Of a stretch of DNA of 64,000 bases, positions 23,658 through 32,340 are shown one piece after another; position 1 is the stretch's first letter, and each line of letters begins with the position of its first letter. The position numbers were made by a program, and so were the translations under genes. The DNA comes from Lentisphaeraceae bacterium (lineage in GTDB: Bacteria > Verrucomicrobiota > Kiritimatiellia > RFP12 > DVOR01). Below the pieces are notes generated by a model that was not told the DNA's origin, did not search any database, and saw only the letters and a program-made list of their open reading frames with translations. The stretch is from NCBI GenBank assembly GCA_004555175.1, contig SFJE01000002.1, forward strand, positions 1-64,000, in the 5' to 3' direction.

Positions 23658-25031
23658 ATGCCTGTTTATCTCCTCTGGCCGATTTCGATTGTGCTGGCGC
23701 TCGTGCTCTTTAGTTTGGCCGTCTTTATCCACGAGCTGGGCCACTTCGTCGTGGCGCGGCTGTTGGGGCTGCGCGCCGATGTCTTCTCCATCGGCTTTGG
23801 GCCGGCGCTCTGGAAGCGGCAGCTGGGCAGCACCGAGGTGCGCCTTTCGGCAATTCCCTTCGGCGGCTACGTCTCCCTGCCTCAGCTCGACCCCGAGGGG
23901 ATGGAGAAGCTGCAGGGCGGCGGGGAGCATCTGCCCCCGGCCGCGCCCTGGAAGCGCATCCTCGTGGCCGTGGCCGGGCCGATGGGCAACGTGGTCTTGG
24001 CTCTGATTTGCGCCTGCGCTATTGCCTGGTTCGCCCCGCCCGAAGCGACCGGCGCCTCCACGGAGATTGGCTATGTGGAGCCCAAGAGCAACGCCTGGGC
24101 TGCCGGGCTGCGCGTGAAGGACCGCATTGTGACGGTTGAGGGGCGCGCGGTGCAGTCGTGGGCGGACGTGATGACCGAGTGTATGCTGGCCGGGGGGAGC
24201 AATGAGACGGTCCGCCTGACGATTGAGCGCGTCGGCGAGCGTCGGGAGATTGCCACTGTGCTCGATGCACCCCTGGGCGATGCCGAGAGCGGGATGTGGA
24301 CGATTGGCGGGGTGATGCGCGGCCCGCTCGAGTTGGGCATCTCCGAGGTTTCCCCCGACACCCCTGCCGCGCAGGCCGGGCTCCAGGCCGGCGAGGTCAT
24401 CCTCACGGTCAATGGCGAATCCTTCACCCACTTTGCCCAGATTCAAGAGCGCGCCGACCCGCTGGCCCCAGTGGTGCTGCAGGTTCGCCCCTTCATCCAG
24501 CCTGAGGCACCGAGCCGCACCGTCACGGTCCAGCCGGCGGTGCTCGAGGCGATTGCGGGCGAGGCAACGGACGCCAAACCGCGTCTGGGCGTGGTGTTGG
24601 GCTTCTTCACGCAGCGGCACTTCCAGTGGATGACCGATCGGAGCGTCGGGGCGCAGATACGCTCGGATGCCGCCGGGGTTTGGCGCGTGCTGAGCGCGCT
24701 CACGGCCCCCAAGCACGCCGGCGAGCGCGGCCGCGTGGCCAAGAGTCTGGGCGGGCCACTGGCGATCTTCACCATCCTCGTACAGGTTATCCAGGTGGGG
24801 CTGTGGGTAAGCCTGGGCTTCCTGCGCCTGATTTGCATCAACCTAGCCATCCTCAACCTCCTGCCCCTGCCGGTGCTCGATGGTGGGCACATCCTCTTTG
24901 CCCTCTTTGCCACGGTCGCGCGCCGCGAGGTGCCGGCCAAAGTGGTGGGCTACCTCACCAACGCCTTCGCGGTCCTGCTCATCGGCCTGATGTTGTGGTT
25001 CCTGTACAGCGACGCGATGCGCCTCTTCTAG
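23658..25031 (+). CDS. rseP: Site-2 intramembrane zinc metalloprotease RseP
   Basis: A 457-aa polytopic membrane protease that cleaves transmembrane segments such as anti-sigma factors and remnant signal peptides. The zinc motif HELGH is in the first membrane helix (near residue 26), and the third ligand lies in the C-terminal LDGGH. Two periplasmic PDZ domains fall between (about 130-300). Length and topology match RseP. It sits in front of ispG, as in many genomes where rseP neighbours MEP or outer-membrane assembly genes. A GAAAGGA ribosome binding site precedes the ATG. Confidence 0.94.
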   Translation: MPVYLLWPISIVLALVLFSLAVFIHELGHFVVARLLGLRADVFSIGFGPALWKRQLGSTEVRLSAIPFGGYVSLPQLDPEGMEKLQGGGEHLPPAAPWKRILVAVAGPMGNVVLALICACAIAWFAPPEATGASTEIGYVEPKSNAWAAGLRVKDRIVTVEGRAVQSWADVMTECMLAGGSNETVRLTIERVGERREIATVLDAPLGDAESGMWTIGGVMRGPLELGISEVSPDTPAAQAGLQAGEVILTVNGESFTHFAQIQERADPLAPVVLQVRPFIQPEAPSRTVTVQPAVLEAIAGEATDAKPRLGVVLGFFTQRHFQWMTDRSVGAQIRSDAAGVWRVLSALTAPKHAGERGRVAKSLGGPLAIFTILVQVIQVGLWVSLGFLRLICINLAILNLLPLPVLDGGHILFALFATVARREVPAKVVGYLTNAFAVLLIGLMLWFLYSDAMRLF

Positions 25032-25044
25032 AAAGGAGCCCGGT

Positions 25045-26121
25045 ATGACGCTACGCACCCAAACCCGCCGTCTCCACATCGGCCCTGTGGCCATCGGGGG
25101 CGGCGCGCCTATCTCCGTCCAGACGATGGCCAACGTCCCGACGGCCGACACCGCCGCCGTCCTCCGCCAAATCGACCGCGCGGCCGACTTGGGGTGCGAT
25201 CTCTTCCGCGTGGCCGTCCCCGACGCCGAGGCCGCCGCCACGCTCAAGCCCCTCTGCGCCAAGAGCCGTCTACCCCTCATTGCCGATATCCACTTCGACT
25301 ACCGCCTCGCCCTCGCCGCCATCGAAGCCGGTATCGACGCGCTGCGGATCAACCCCGGCAACATCGGCGGTGCCGACCGCGTCCGCGCCGTGGTGGAGGC
25401 CGCCAAGGCCCGCCACATCCCCATCCGCATTGGGGTCAACGGTGGTTCGCTAGGCAAGCAGCTCCTGGCTAAGTATGGCACGGCCACCCCCGAGGCCCTA
25501 GTCGAGAGCGCCCTCGACCACGTCCGGCTGCTTGAGGAGCTCGACTTCCGGGACATCAAGATCTCCGTCAAGGCCTCCGACATTCCCCGCACCCTCGCGG
25601 CTTACCGTCTGCTGGCCACCAAGGTCGATTACCCCCTGCACCTGGGCCTCACCGAGGCCGGCACCGCCCTGCGCGGCACCGTCACCTCCTGCGTCGCGCT
25701 CTCGCGTCTGTTGGAAGAAGGCTTGGGCGACACCCTGCGCATCTCGCTCACCGCCCCCATCGAGGAGGAGGTCCGCGTGGGCGTTGAACTCCTGCGCGCG
25801 TGCGGTCTACGTGCGCCCGGGGCGTGGGTCACCTCCTGCCCAACCTGCGGCCGCACCCAGGTCGATGTCCGCGCTGCCGCCGACCGCGTCTCCGATGAAC
25901 TCGAGCGCTTCTACCGACTTCACCCCCAGGCTAAACGCCTGCATGTGGCCGTGATGGGCTGCGTAGTTAACGGGCCAGGTGAGGCGCGCGAGGCCGACCT
26001 CGCCCTCTGCGGTGGCAAGGGCACCTTCGCCCTCTACCGGCGCGGCGAACATCTCGCCACCCTACCGGCCACCGAAGCCGTCGATCGCCTCCTTGCTCTT
26101 CTCGCCGAACTCTCCTGCTAG
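25045..26121 (+). CDS. ispG: 4-hydroxy-3-methylbut-2-enyl diphosphate synthase IspG
   Basis: A 358-aa iron-sulfur enzyme of the MEP isoprenoid pathway; it converts MEcPP to HMBPP. The TIM-barrel domain is recognisable by SVQTMANVPT, ADIHFDYRLA and RINPGNIG. The C-terminal [4Fe-4S] domain has SCPTCGR and the third Cys in VMGCVVNGPGEA. It is the short bacterial form without the plant-type middle insertion. The next enzyme, IspH, is encoded at 49891-50751. A strong AAAGGAG precedes the ATG. The product supplies undecaprenyl carriers for the envelope genes in this window. Confidence 0.96.
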   Translation: MTLRTQTRRLHIGPVAIGGGAPISVQTMANVPTADTAAVLRQIDRAADLGCDLFRVAVPDAEAAATLKPLCAKSRLPLIADIHFDYRLALAAIEAGIDALRINPGNIGGADRVRAVVEAAKARHIPIRIGVNGGSLGKQLLAKYGTATPEALVESALDHVRLLEELDFRDIKISVKASDIPRTLAAYRLLATKVDYPLHLGLTEAGTALRGTVTSCVALSRLLEEGLGDTLRISLTAPIEEEVRVGVELLRACGLRAPGAWVTSCPTCGRTQVDVRAAADRVSDELERFYRLHPQAKRLHVAVMGCVVNGPGEAREADLALCGGKGTFALYRRGEHLATLPATEAVDRLLALLAELSC

Positions 26122-26125
26122 CGCT

Positions 26126-26863
26126 ATGACTGCCGCTCCCTACCGTCCGCTCGTCATCGTCCCTACCTACAACGAACGCGAGAATCTGGCACCGTTCCTG
26201 ACGGCTGTCCTCGCCGCCCTGCCCATTGCCGATGTCCTAATTGCCGATGATGCCTCCCCAGATGGCACCGGCCTCCTGGCCGAGGAGTTAATCCGCCGCG
26301 AAGCCCGGCTTCACATTGTGCACCGTCGCCGCAAAGAGGGCCTTGGCCGCGCCTATGTCTGCGGCTTCCGCTGGGCCCTCGCGCGGGACTATTCGCACAT
26401 CCTGCAGATGGATGCCGACTTCTCGCACGACCCCAAGGACCTCCCCCGCCTCCTCGCCGCCGCCGCCCAGGCCGACCTCGTCATCGGCTCGCGCTACAAG
26501 GGCGGCGTGCGCGTCCTCAACTGGCCCTTGCGCCGGCTCTTCCTCAGTTATGGCGCAGGGATTTATGTCCGCCTGCTCACACGCTTGCCGGTGATGGACC
26601 CCACCGGCGGCTTCAAGTGTTTCCGCCGCGAAACGCTCGCCGCCATTCCCCTCGAGCGCATCGCCGCCCAGGGCTACGGCTTCCAAATCGAGACCACCTA
26701 CGCCGCTTGGCGGCGCGGCTTCACCATCCGCGAAATCCCCATCGTCTTTGCCGACCGCACGGCCGGCACCAGCAAGATGTCCTTGGCCATTGCCCAAGAG
26801 GCCATTGTCCTGGTCCTCAAACTGGCCCTTAAAACCCTTACGCGCGCCGATCGGCGCGCGTAA
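26126..26863 (+). CDS. Polyprenol-phosphate glycosyltransferase (DPM1-like GT2)
   Basis: A 245-aa family 2 glycosyltransferase resembling polyprenol monophosphomannose synthase. It has the N-terminal VIVPTYNERENL, the DDASPDGT segment, the metal-binding MDADFSHDP, and GSRYKGG typical of DPM1. It has no C-terminal membrane domain, like the soluble bacterial forms. It would charge a lipid carrier with a hexose, a donor suited to a protein O-glycosyltransferase such as the DUF2723 protein at 43802. ATG is 4 bases after the ispG stop. The last nine codons are part of a 32-bp palindromic terminator. Confidence 0.88.
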   Translation: MTAAPYRPLVIVPTYNERENLAPFLTAVLAALPIADVLIADDASPDGTGLLAEELIRREARLHIVHRRRKEGLGRAYVCGFRWALARDYSHILQMDADFSHDPKDLPRLLAAAAQADLVIGSRYKGGVRVLNWPLRRLFLSYGAGIYVRLLTRLPVMDPTGGFKCFRRETLAAIPLERIAAQGYGFQIETTYAAWRRGFTIREIPIVFADRTAGTSKMSLAIAQEAIVLVLKLALKTLTRADRRA

Positions 26864-26866
26864 GGG
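26835..26866. terminator. Bidirectional 32-bp palindromic terminator
   Basis: A perfect palindrome with arms CCCTTACGCGCGCCGA and TCGGCGCGCGTAAGGG lies between convergent genes. On the minus strand it is followed by TTTTAAG. It overlaps the 3' end of the GT2 coding sequence. Confidence 0.8.
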
Positions 26867-26894
26867 GGAAACCTTTAAGCAATTCGTCGGCGCA

Positions 26895-28646
26895 TTATTT
26901 GCGCTCGGGCGCGGCAAGCAGTTCCCGGGCGCGGGCAAGAGCGTCGAGCACGTGGCTGTGAACGTTGGCCTGGCCGATGCGGTCAAGGAAGCCCGAGCGC
27001 ACCATCAACATCAGCGGCTGGGCTGTCACCCCCGAAAGGACAAGGGTGACACCACGGGCCTGCGTATGGGCGAAGACCTCTTCCAGGGAGTGCAGGGCGG
27101 TGGCATCGAGCATCAGCACGTGGCGCATCCGCAGGATGAGGACGCGCGGGAGCTTGTGGGCGTGCGAGAGGAGGGTGTCCTTGAACTTGTCAGCCGCGCC
27201 GAAGAAGAGCGCGCCGTAGACCTCGAAGACTTCCACGCCGGGGGGCACCACCACGCCGGGCTGACCGAGATCGTCGGCGCGCTTCTCCTCCTCGCGTTCA
27301 ACCAAGAGGCGGGTAATGTCGCGCGCCTCGGTCGATTCGCCCATGCGGCGGATGAAGAGGAAGGCGGCCAAGAGCACACCGGCCTGAATGGCCACGGTCA
27401 AATCCACAAAAACCGTCAGCAGGAAACTGGTGAGCATCACCAGGACATCCGAACGCGTGCTCTTGAGCAGGCTCTTGACCAAGTGCCACTCGCTCATATT
27501 GTAGGCCACGATGGCGACCACGCCGCCGAGAGTAGCCATCGGCACGAGGGCCGCGTAGCGCCCGAGGAAGAGCATCACCAGTAGCAGGAAGAGGGCGTGG
27601 AGGATGCCGGCCACGGGCGTTTGGCCGCCGTTCTTAATGTTGGTGGCGGTGCGGGCGATGGCACCTGTGGCGGGGATGCCGCCGAAGAGGGGGGAGAGGA
27701 TGTTGGCAATGCCCTGGCCGATGAGCTCGGTGTTGGAGTTGTGGCGCTTGCCGATCATACCGTCGGCCACCACGGCCGAGAGGAGCGACTCAATCCCCGC
27801 AAGCAGCGCAATGGAGATGGCCGGGGAGAAGAGCGCGCGGATGTCCAACTGGCGCCAGTCGAGTTTCGGGAAGGCGAAGCCCATCCCGCCGGAGACCTCG
27901 GGGAACTTGCTGCCGATGGTGGCCACTTCCAGGCCGTAGCGCTTGAGCACCAGGGCGATGATGGTGGTCAGAACAATGGCGACAATCGAGCCTGGCACGC
28001 GCTTGGTCACCTTCTTCCAATAAATGCAGATGACTAGCGTGATGGCTGAGATGGCCACGGCCGCCCAGTTGACGGTGGCGATGGACTTGGCGTAGATGGC
28101 GAGCTTGCCGACGAAGTCGCCAGGCATCTTGGCACCAGCGAGCGCGGCTGTGCAGTCCAGCCCGAGGAGCGCCTCAATCTGCCCGGCAAAGATAATCAGT
28201 GCAATGCCCGAAGTGAAGCCCACGGTCACAGGATAGGGAATGTACTTAATGATGGAGCCTAGACCGCAAAGCCCCAGGAGCACCAGAATAATCCCGGCCA
28301 TTACCGTGGCGGCCAAGAGCCCCGTGGCCCCAAACTGCGAGTAGACACCATAGATGATCACGATGAAGGCACCGGTTGGCCCGCCAATCTGCACTCGGCA
28401 GCCGCCGAAGAGCGAAATGGCCACACCGGCCACCACGGCCGTCACCATCCCCGCCTGGGGCGGCAATCCGGCCGCGATGGAGAAGGCGATCGCCAGCGGC
28501 AAGGCCACCGCCGCCACAATCAAGCCCGCCACGAGGTCCGCAGCGAAGGTCTTCCAGGAGTACCCTTCGCGCAGACAGGTCCACAGTGCCGGGCGAAAGC
28601 GCTCCAGCCCGGCCCCAATCAGTTGCTTCCATTGTACGTGAATCAT
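26895..28646 (-). CDS. SulP family anion transporter with STAS domain
   Basis: A 583-aa inner-membrane transporter (sulfate, bicarbonate or dicarboxylate). The SulP signature region GLPPQAGMVTAVVAG is near residue 60, followed by about 11-12 hydrophobic segments (for example GGCRVQIGGPTGAF). The C-terminal STAS domain occupies roughly 450-560 (VFEVYGALFFGAADKF, LDATALHSLEEV). The substrate cannot be read from sequence. The start at 28646 is preceded by AGGAAGAGAG; the longer frame lacks this. The rubredoxin gene lies 78 bases upstream with a hairpin in between. Confidence 0.9.
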   Translation of the reverse strand: MIHVQWKQLIGAGLERFRPALWTCLREGYSWKTFAADLVAGLIVAAVALPLAIAFSIAAGLPPQAGMVTAVVAGVAISLFGGCRVQIGGPTGAFIVIIYGVYSQFGATGLLAATVMAGIILVLLGLCGLGSIIKYIPYPVTVGFTSGIALIIFAGQIEALLGLDCTAALAGAKMPGDFVGKLAIYAKSIATVNWAAVAISAITLVICIYWKKVTKRVPGSIVAIVLTTIIALVLKRYGLEVATIGSKFPEVSGGMGFAFPKLDWRQLDIRALFSPAISIALLAGIESLLSAVVADGMIGKRHNSNTELIGQGIANILSPLFGGIPATGAIARTATNIKNGGQTPVAGILHALFLLLVMLFLGRYAALVPMATLGGVVAIVAYNMSEWHLVKSLLKSTRSDVLVMLTSFLLTVFVDLTVAIQAGVLLAAFLFIRRMGESTEARDITRLLVEREEEKRADDLGQPGVVVPPGVEVFEVYGALFFGAADKFKDTLLSHAHKLPRVLILRMRHVLMLDATALHSLEEVFAHTQARGVTLVLSGVTAQPLMLMVRSGFLDRIGQANVHSHVLDALARARELLAAPERK

Positions 28647-28669
28647 ACGTCTCTCTTCCTGATTAAAGC

Positions 28670-28699
28670 GCAACGCGGCAGAACTCTCCGCCGCGTTGT
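28670..28699 (-). terminator. Hairpin between rubredoxin and SulP genes
   Basis: GCAACGCGGC and GCCGCGTTG pair as a 9-bp stem; on the minus strand the stem is followed by GCTTTAATC. It is probably a partial terminator that separates the small rubredoxin mRNA from the transporter. Confidence 0.55.
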
Positions 28700-28724
28700 G
28701 CTTACTCTACGCTCTGCGCCGCGA

Positions 28725-28862
28725 TTACTCCGCAGCGGCAAAGTCGGACTTACCGACGCCGCAGGTCGGGCAAACCCAATCTTCGGGCAGCTGCTCGAAG
28801 GGGATCCCGTCATTCTCGGCCGGGTCGTAGACATACCCGCAAACTTGGCAAACGTACTTCAT
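28725..28862 (-). CDS. Rubredoxin
   Basis: A 45-aa one-iron electron carrier. Four cysteines bind the iron in CQVCGYVYDP and CPTCGVGKSDF, the typical spacing. It ends with a short acidic tail (FAAAE). It has its own promoter (28897-28902) and the ribosome binding site AAAGGAGA. Rubredoxins hand electrons to rubrerythrin or oxygen reductases, so the rubrerythrin at 644-1195 is the probable acceptor. The gene is short and easily missed. Confidence 0.95.
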   Translation of the reverse strand: MKYVCQVCGYVYDPAENDGIPFEQLPEDWVCPTCGVGKSDFAAAE

Positions 28863-28894
28863 GTCAGTCTCCTTTCAAGGTTGAATAGACGCGG

Positions 28895-30004
28895 TTATGA
28901 TACCACAACGGGGTCGACTCTGTCACCCCTTTCCGGCTCAAAAAGATGAGCGTGGCGGAAGTCTATCGAAAGCGCGCACCGCTCCCCGTGGCGCACCGGC
29001 GCATCGCTCGGCAAGCGTGCAATCAGCCGGCTGCCCCCCACGGCAAAGTGAACAAAGGCTTCTGAGCCCATCTGCTCGACAATCTCGACCGTACCGGAGA
29101 GCTGCCCGGGCGGCACAGCGGCACGGTCGGCCAGGGGCTCGGCCCGCAACCGCTCGGGGCGCACCCCAAAGAGCAGCGCGCGCCCCACCGCCACCGACGG
29201 AGGCACAAACCCCTCCGGCGGCTGCAAGAGCCCCCCCTCGGCGCGCAGGCTCCCCCCCTCGGCCACGCGCACGGGCAGAAAGTTCATCGGCGGGGTACCG
29301 ATAAAGCCCGCGGCAAAGCGATTGCGCGGCTCATTGTAGAGGCGTACGGGGTCGTCCACCTGGCGGATGTGCCCACCCTCCATCACCACAATCCGGTCGC
29401 CCAAGGTCATCGCCTCAGTCTGATCATGCGTAACGTAGAGGATGGTTGCATCAAGCCGGTGGTGGAGCCGGTGAATCTCCTCGCGCATCTCCACGCGCAT
29501 CTTCGCATCGAGGTTCGAGAGCGGTTCGTCAAAGAGAAAGACCTTCGGCTGGCGGACAATCGCCCGCCCCAATGCCACGCGCTGACGCTGACCTCCAGAG
29601 AGATTCTTGGGCAACCGCTCTAGCAACTGCTCCAAGCCCAAAGCCTCAGCCGCCTCGGCAATCCGCCGTTCGATCTCCACGCGCGGGGTCCGGCGTAGCT
29701 TAAGCCCAAAGGCCATATTCTCGCGCACGGTCATGTGCGGATAAAGCGCATAGTTCTGGAAAACCATCGCGATATCGCGATCTTTCGGCGGAAGCGTATT
29801 GACCACCCGCCCATCAATCGCCACCGTGCCACCAGAGATCTCTTCGAGCCCGGCGACCATCCGCAAGGTCGTGCTCTTGCCACACCCCGAGGGGCCAACT
29901 AGGACCAAAAACTCGCGGTCGGCCACCTCCAGGTCAAAATCCTCCACGGCCACCACGCCGCCGGCGTAGACCTTCCGTAGATGATGGAGTGAAACGCGGC
30001 TCAA
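28895..30004 (-). CDS. MalK/UgpC-type ABC transporter ATPase (sugar importer)
   Basis: A 369-aa ABC ATPase of the carbohydrate-uptake group 1. Walker A GPSGCGKST, signature LSGGQRQR, Walker B VFLFDEPLSNLDAK and the H-loop YVTHDQTEAM are present. The C-terminal 130 residues form the OB-type regulatory domain (FGVRPERL). No permease or binding protein genes adjoin it, so it may be a shared ATPase for several sugar importers, as known for MsmK. The start appears to be TTG at 30004, 17 bases after the pyrE stop; no ATG fits. The end overlaps the rubredoxin promoter by a few bases. Confidence 0.88.
   Translation of the reverse strand: MSRVSLHHLRKVYAGGVVAVEDFDLEVADREFLVLVGPSGCGKSTTLRMVAGLEEISGGTVAIDGRVVNTLPPKDRDIAMVFQNYALYPHMTVRENMAFGLKLRRTPRVEIERRIAEAAEALGLEQLLERLPKNLSGGQRQRVALGRAIVRQPKVFLFDEPLSNLDAKMRVEMREEIHRLHHRLDATILYVTHDQTEAMTLGDRIVVMEGGHIRQVDDPVRLYNEPRNRFAAGFIGTPPMNFLPVRVAEGGSLRAEGGLLQPPEGFVPPSVAVGRALLFGVRPERLRAEPLADRAAVPPGQLSGTVEIVEQMGSEAFVHFAVGGSRLIARLPSDAPVRHGERCALSIDFRHAHLFEPERGDRVDPVVVS
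28897..28905 (-). promoter_or_regulatory. Extended -10 promoter of rubredoxin
   Basis: On the minus strand TGTGGTATCAT holds TGG-TATCAT. The leader to the ATG is about 28 bases with a good ribosome binding site. Confidence 0.55.
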
Positions 30005-30021
30005 GGGCTGCGAGCGATTGC

Positions 30022-30597
30022 TTACGAACCGGGATGGACGAAGGGCTCGCCCGCCTTACACATCGGGCAATCGGCCGGCTCCCACACCTGCGGCTCAATG
30101 TGAAGCAACGCGAAGGTGGGATAATCAAACTTCGCCTTCCCGCCCGAACGATCGACCAGCACCAACACCGCAGCCACTTCGCCACCGGCAGCCTTCACAA
30201 TGTCAATCGTCTCCTGGACGCGCCCGCCACGCGTAATCACATCCTCGGCCACCACATAACGCTGACCGGGAACGATCTTGAAGCGGCGCATCGTGAGCAT
30301 CCCCTCAGCATTCTTCTCGGCAAAGATGCACTGCGTACCCAGCGCCTTAGCCACCTCGTGGCCCACCAAAATGCCGCCGAGCGCCGGCGAAATCACGCCA
30401 TCCACCGGCCCAATGTCCGCCTCGCCCTTCATCCGGCGCACCAACTCCGCACAGAGCGTCTGGGCATGATGCGGCCAACGCAACACCTCGGCACACTGGA
30501 AGTAGCGATTGGAATGAAGCTTGGAACGCAACTCAAAATGGCCCTCCAGGAGCGCCTTGGTCTCCTTGAAGATTGCCAACACATCATCGTCAGTCAT
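30022..30597 (-). CDS. pyrE: Orotate phosphoribosyltransferase
   Basis: A 191-aa enzyme joining orotate and PRPP to OMP in pyrimidine synthesis. The PRPP-binding loop is VVAEDVITRGG, the flexible-loop region contains AEKNAEGMLTMRRF, and SPALGGILVGHEVA precedes it. The C-terminal CPMCKAGEPFVHPGS with two cysteines is found in a subgroup of short PyrE proteins. The start at 30597 has AAAGGGA upstream and follows a promoter at 30635-30640. Other pyr genes are not in the window. Confidence 0.93.
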   Translation of the reverse strand: MTDDDVLAIFKETKALLEGHFELRSKLHSNRYFQCAEVLRWPHHAQTLCAELVRRMKGEADIGPVDGVISPALGGILVGHEVAKALGTQCIFAEKNAEGMLTMRRFKIVPGQRYVVAEDVITRGGRVQETIDIVKAAGGEVAAVLVLVDRSGGKAKFDYPTFALLHIEPQVWEPADCPMCKAGEPFVHPGS

Positions 30598-30634
30598 CGT
30601 TTTCCCTTTCTGATGGGCTCTGAAGAACACGCGC

Positions 30635-30643
30635 AGTATAGCA
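30635..30643 (-). promoter_or_regulatory. Extended -10 promoter of pyrE
   Basis: On the minus strand TGTGCTATACT contains TGC-TATACT. The leader is about 30 bases with a ribosome binding site. The motif is the same as in the leaderless promoters. Confidence 0.6.
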
Positions 30644-30668
30644 CAACGCTTTGCCAATGACCAGAAAC

Positions 30669-30700
30669 ATTCAGCCGCCGAGCACCCCCGGCGGCTGAAT
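30669..30700 (-). terminator. Terminator of the type III translocon operon
   Basis: A perfect 12-bp stem, ATTCAGCCGCCG/CGGCGGCTGAAT, with an 8-nt loop. On the minus strand it is followed by GTTTC. It lies 20 bases after the YopB-like stop codon. Confidence 0.75.
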
Positions 30701-30720
30701 GAGCATCCCGATCCCAAATG

Positions 30721-31794
30721 TTAGGCCATCGCGCCCAACTGCTGGGCAATGGACTTCTGCGTATCGGTCTCCGAAGAGAGGATGGCGACCACCTGCTGGA
30801 ACCCAGCCTGGATCTGCTCAAGGATGGCTTGAAGCTCCTCCTGACTCTCCTCGAGCTGGCGGCGCATCTGGGCCAAGAACTTCTCGGTCTCCGAAAGATC
30901 GGCCGAGGCCATGCCCGACTCGTAGTTAGCATAGGTGCCATAGGCGCTCACGCCGGTAGAGGCCACCCCCAGTCCGGTGTTGAGCAGCTGCGTAGCGGTC
31001 TGCACAATGCGCATCGTCGAGCTAACGGCCGCACTGGCCGCCGTTCCGATCGAGACGAAGCTGCAGGCCAAGCCGGCGGCCATAATCGCCAGAGAGTAGG
31101 CCACCGAGGCAATCATCTTGGCCACATCGTCACTGATCTCGCCGCCAAAGGCCTTGACAAGCGCACTAATCCCCTTGGCCAAGCCCTCAATAATCTTATC
31201 GGCCGCGCCGGTTTCACTCAGAACCATCGAGCCCACCGCAATCGCCGCGCCAATGCCTGCGGCAATGCAGGGGGCCGCCGCGCCTGCGGTTGCCACGCAG
31301 GTGACAATCGCCGCCACCACCGCAAGCGCCGCAAGCAACCACCCGAAGATCTTGGAAATCTTATTGGCCTTGGCGGCCTTATCCATCTCGTCGAGAGACT
31401 TCTGGAGCTTCTCCATCTGATCCTTGTGCTGGGTTTCGAGGTTATTCTTCTGCACCTCAATCCGATCGCGCGCCATTTCGGCCTGCTGCTCGTCATTCTC
31501 CAACTGAAGATAGGCAATCAGCTTCTCAAGATCTGCCTCCTTGGCCTTCATATCATCAGGGTTATCCAACGCCGGCACCCCGGTGGCACCGGTGGGGGTG
31601 CCAACCTCAGCGGTCTGCATCGCCGGGGCGTTGCTCACGCGAACCGACCGCTCGCTTCCGAGCAACCCAGCCACCTCCTTGACCAGCGTCTGGGCCTTCT
31701 CGGTGATGCCCAAGCCTTTGGCCATCTCAGCAGCTTGGTTGACATAGACCGGCCGCTGACGGGCCTGCTCATTGATTCCAGGGATTTCTGCCAT
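30721..31794 (-). CDS. Type III secretion translocator, YopB/SipB-like
   Basis: A 357-aa protein resembling the major pore-forming translocators of type III secretion systems. Residues 1-80 are hydrophilic and contain PALDNP (74-79), the PxLxxP motif by which translocators bind SycD-type chaperones. A coiled coil spans about 86-145, followed by two long hydrophobic hairpins (about 150-191 and 227-255), then an amphipathic C-terminal coiled coil. This order is that of YopB/IpaB/SipB. There is no Sec signal peptide, as expected for type III substrates. It is the last gene of a three-gene operon with the chaperone immediately upstream. Family assignment is by architecture and context. Confidence 0.8.
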   Translation of the reverse strand: MAEIPGINEQARQRPVYVNQAAEMAKGLGITEKAQTLVKEVAGLLGSERSVRVSNAPAMQTAEVGTPTGATGVPALDNPDDMKAKEADLEKLIAYLQLENDEQQAEMARDRIEVQKNNLETQHKDQMEKLQKSLDEMDKAAKANKISKIFGWLLAALAVVAAIVTCVATAGAAAPCIAAGIGAAIAVGSMVLSETGAADKIIEGLAKGISALVKAFGGEISDDVAKMIASVAYSLAIMAAGLACSFVSIGTAASAAVSSTMRIVQTATQLLNTGLGVASTGVSAYGTYANYESGMASADLSETEKFLAQMRRQLEESQEELQAILEQIQAGFQQVVAILSSETDTQKSIAQQLGAMA

Positions 31795-31829
31795 AGCTCC
31801 TGCGCTCCTCTCTCTTCCACACTTTACAC

Positions 31830-32297
31830 TTACTGCTGCTCAATTTTGGCCTTAAGTTCGGCGGCCTTGGCCCGATACGCTTGCCCGCGCTCGGTGTTCT
31901 TGGGGGCGAACTCCTCAAGGGCAGTCAACGCCGAGAGCGCGTTGGCGCGGTCGCCCTTCGCCCAGAAGCATTCGGCAGCGTGATACTGCGGCCGGGGATC
32001 CTCCAAATCCAAGAAAGAGGCGTAACCGTAGGCCGTGAGTGCCTGGTCAAACTCCTTCTTCACCTGATAGACGGCCCCGAGCCCCATCCAGAACTTCGGC
32101 GAGAGGTGGTTGAACACCACCAAGAAGGTGAAAATCTTCTGAGCATCCTCAATGCGGCCAGTCTGATAAAAGTTGAAGCCCACCGAGTAGACGGCCTCCA
32201 ATTCACTCTCCGAGATGCCCCTGACTGCACCGAGGGTGTAACCCTCCATCAACTTCTTGGCGGCGGCCTCAATCTGCTCTTTGGTAATCTCTGCCAT
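31830..32297 (-). CDS. Type III secretion class II chaperone, SycD/LcrH-like
   Basis: A 155-aa TPR protein. It matches the SycD/LcrH/IpgC pattern closely: an N-terminal helix (LMEGYTLGAVRGISESELEA), then three TPRs between about 37 and 138 with YSVGFNFYQTGRIEDA, FWMGLGAVYQVKKEFDQA and DPRPQYHAAECFWAKGD. These chaperones hold translocators unfolded in the cytoplasm before export. It sits between the two putative translocator genes, the classical arrangement in lcrH-yopB-yopD type operons. The ribosome binding site AAGAAAGGA precedes the ATG. Confidence 0.9.
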   Translation of the reverse strand: MAEITKEQIEAAAKKLMEGYTLGAVRGISESELEAVYSVGFNFYQTGRIEDAQKIFTFLVVFNHLSPKFWMGLGAVYQVKKEFDQALTAYGYASFLDLEDPRPQYHAAECFWAKGDRANALSALTALEEFAPKNTERGQAYRAKAAELKAKIEQQ

Positions 32298-32340
32298 AAT
32301 CGGGATCCTTTCTTAAAGGGGGTGTGGGGGTGAATATGCC

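Noticed and set aside
22671..24716. 681-codon minus-strand frame opposite the PHP phosphatase and rseP genes
   Set aside because: Shadow frame spanning two well-defined genes on the other strand; no motifs.
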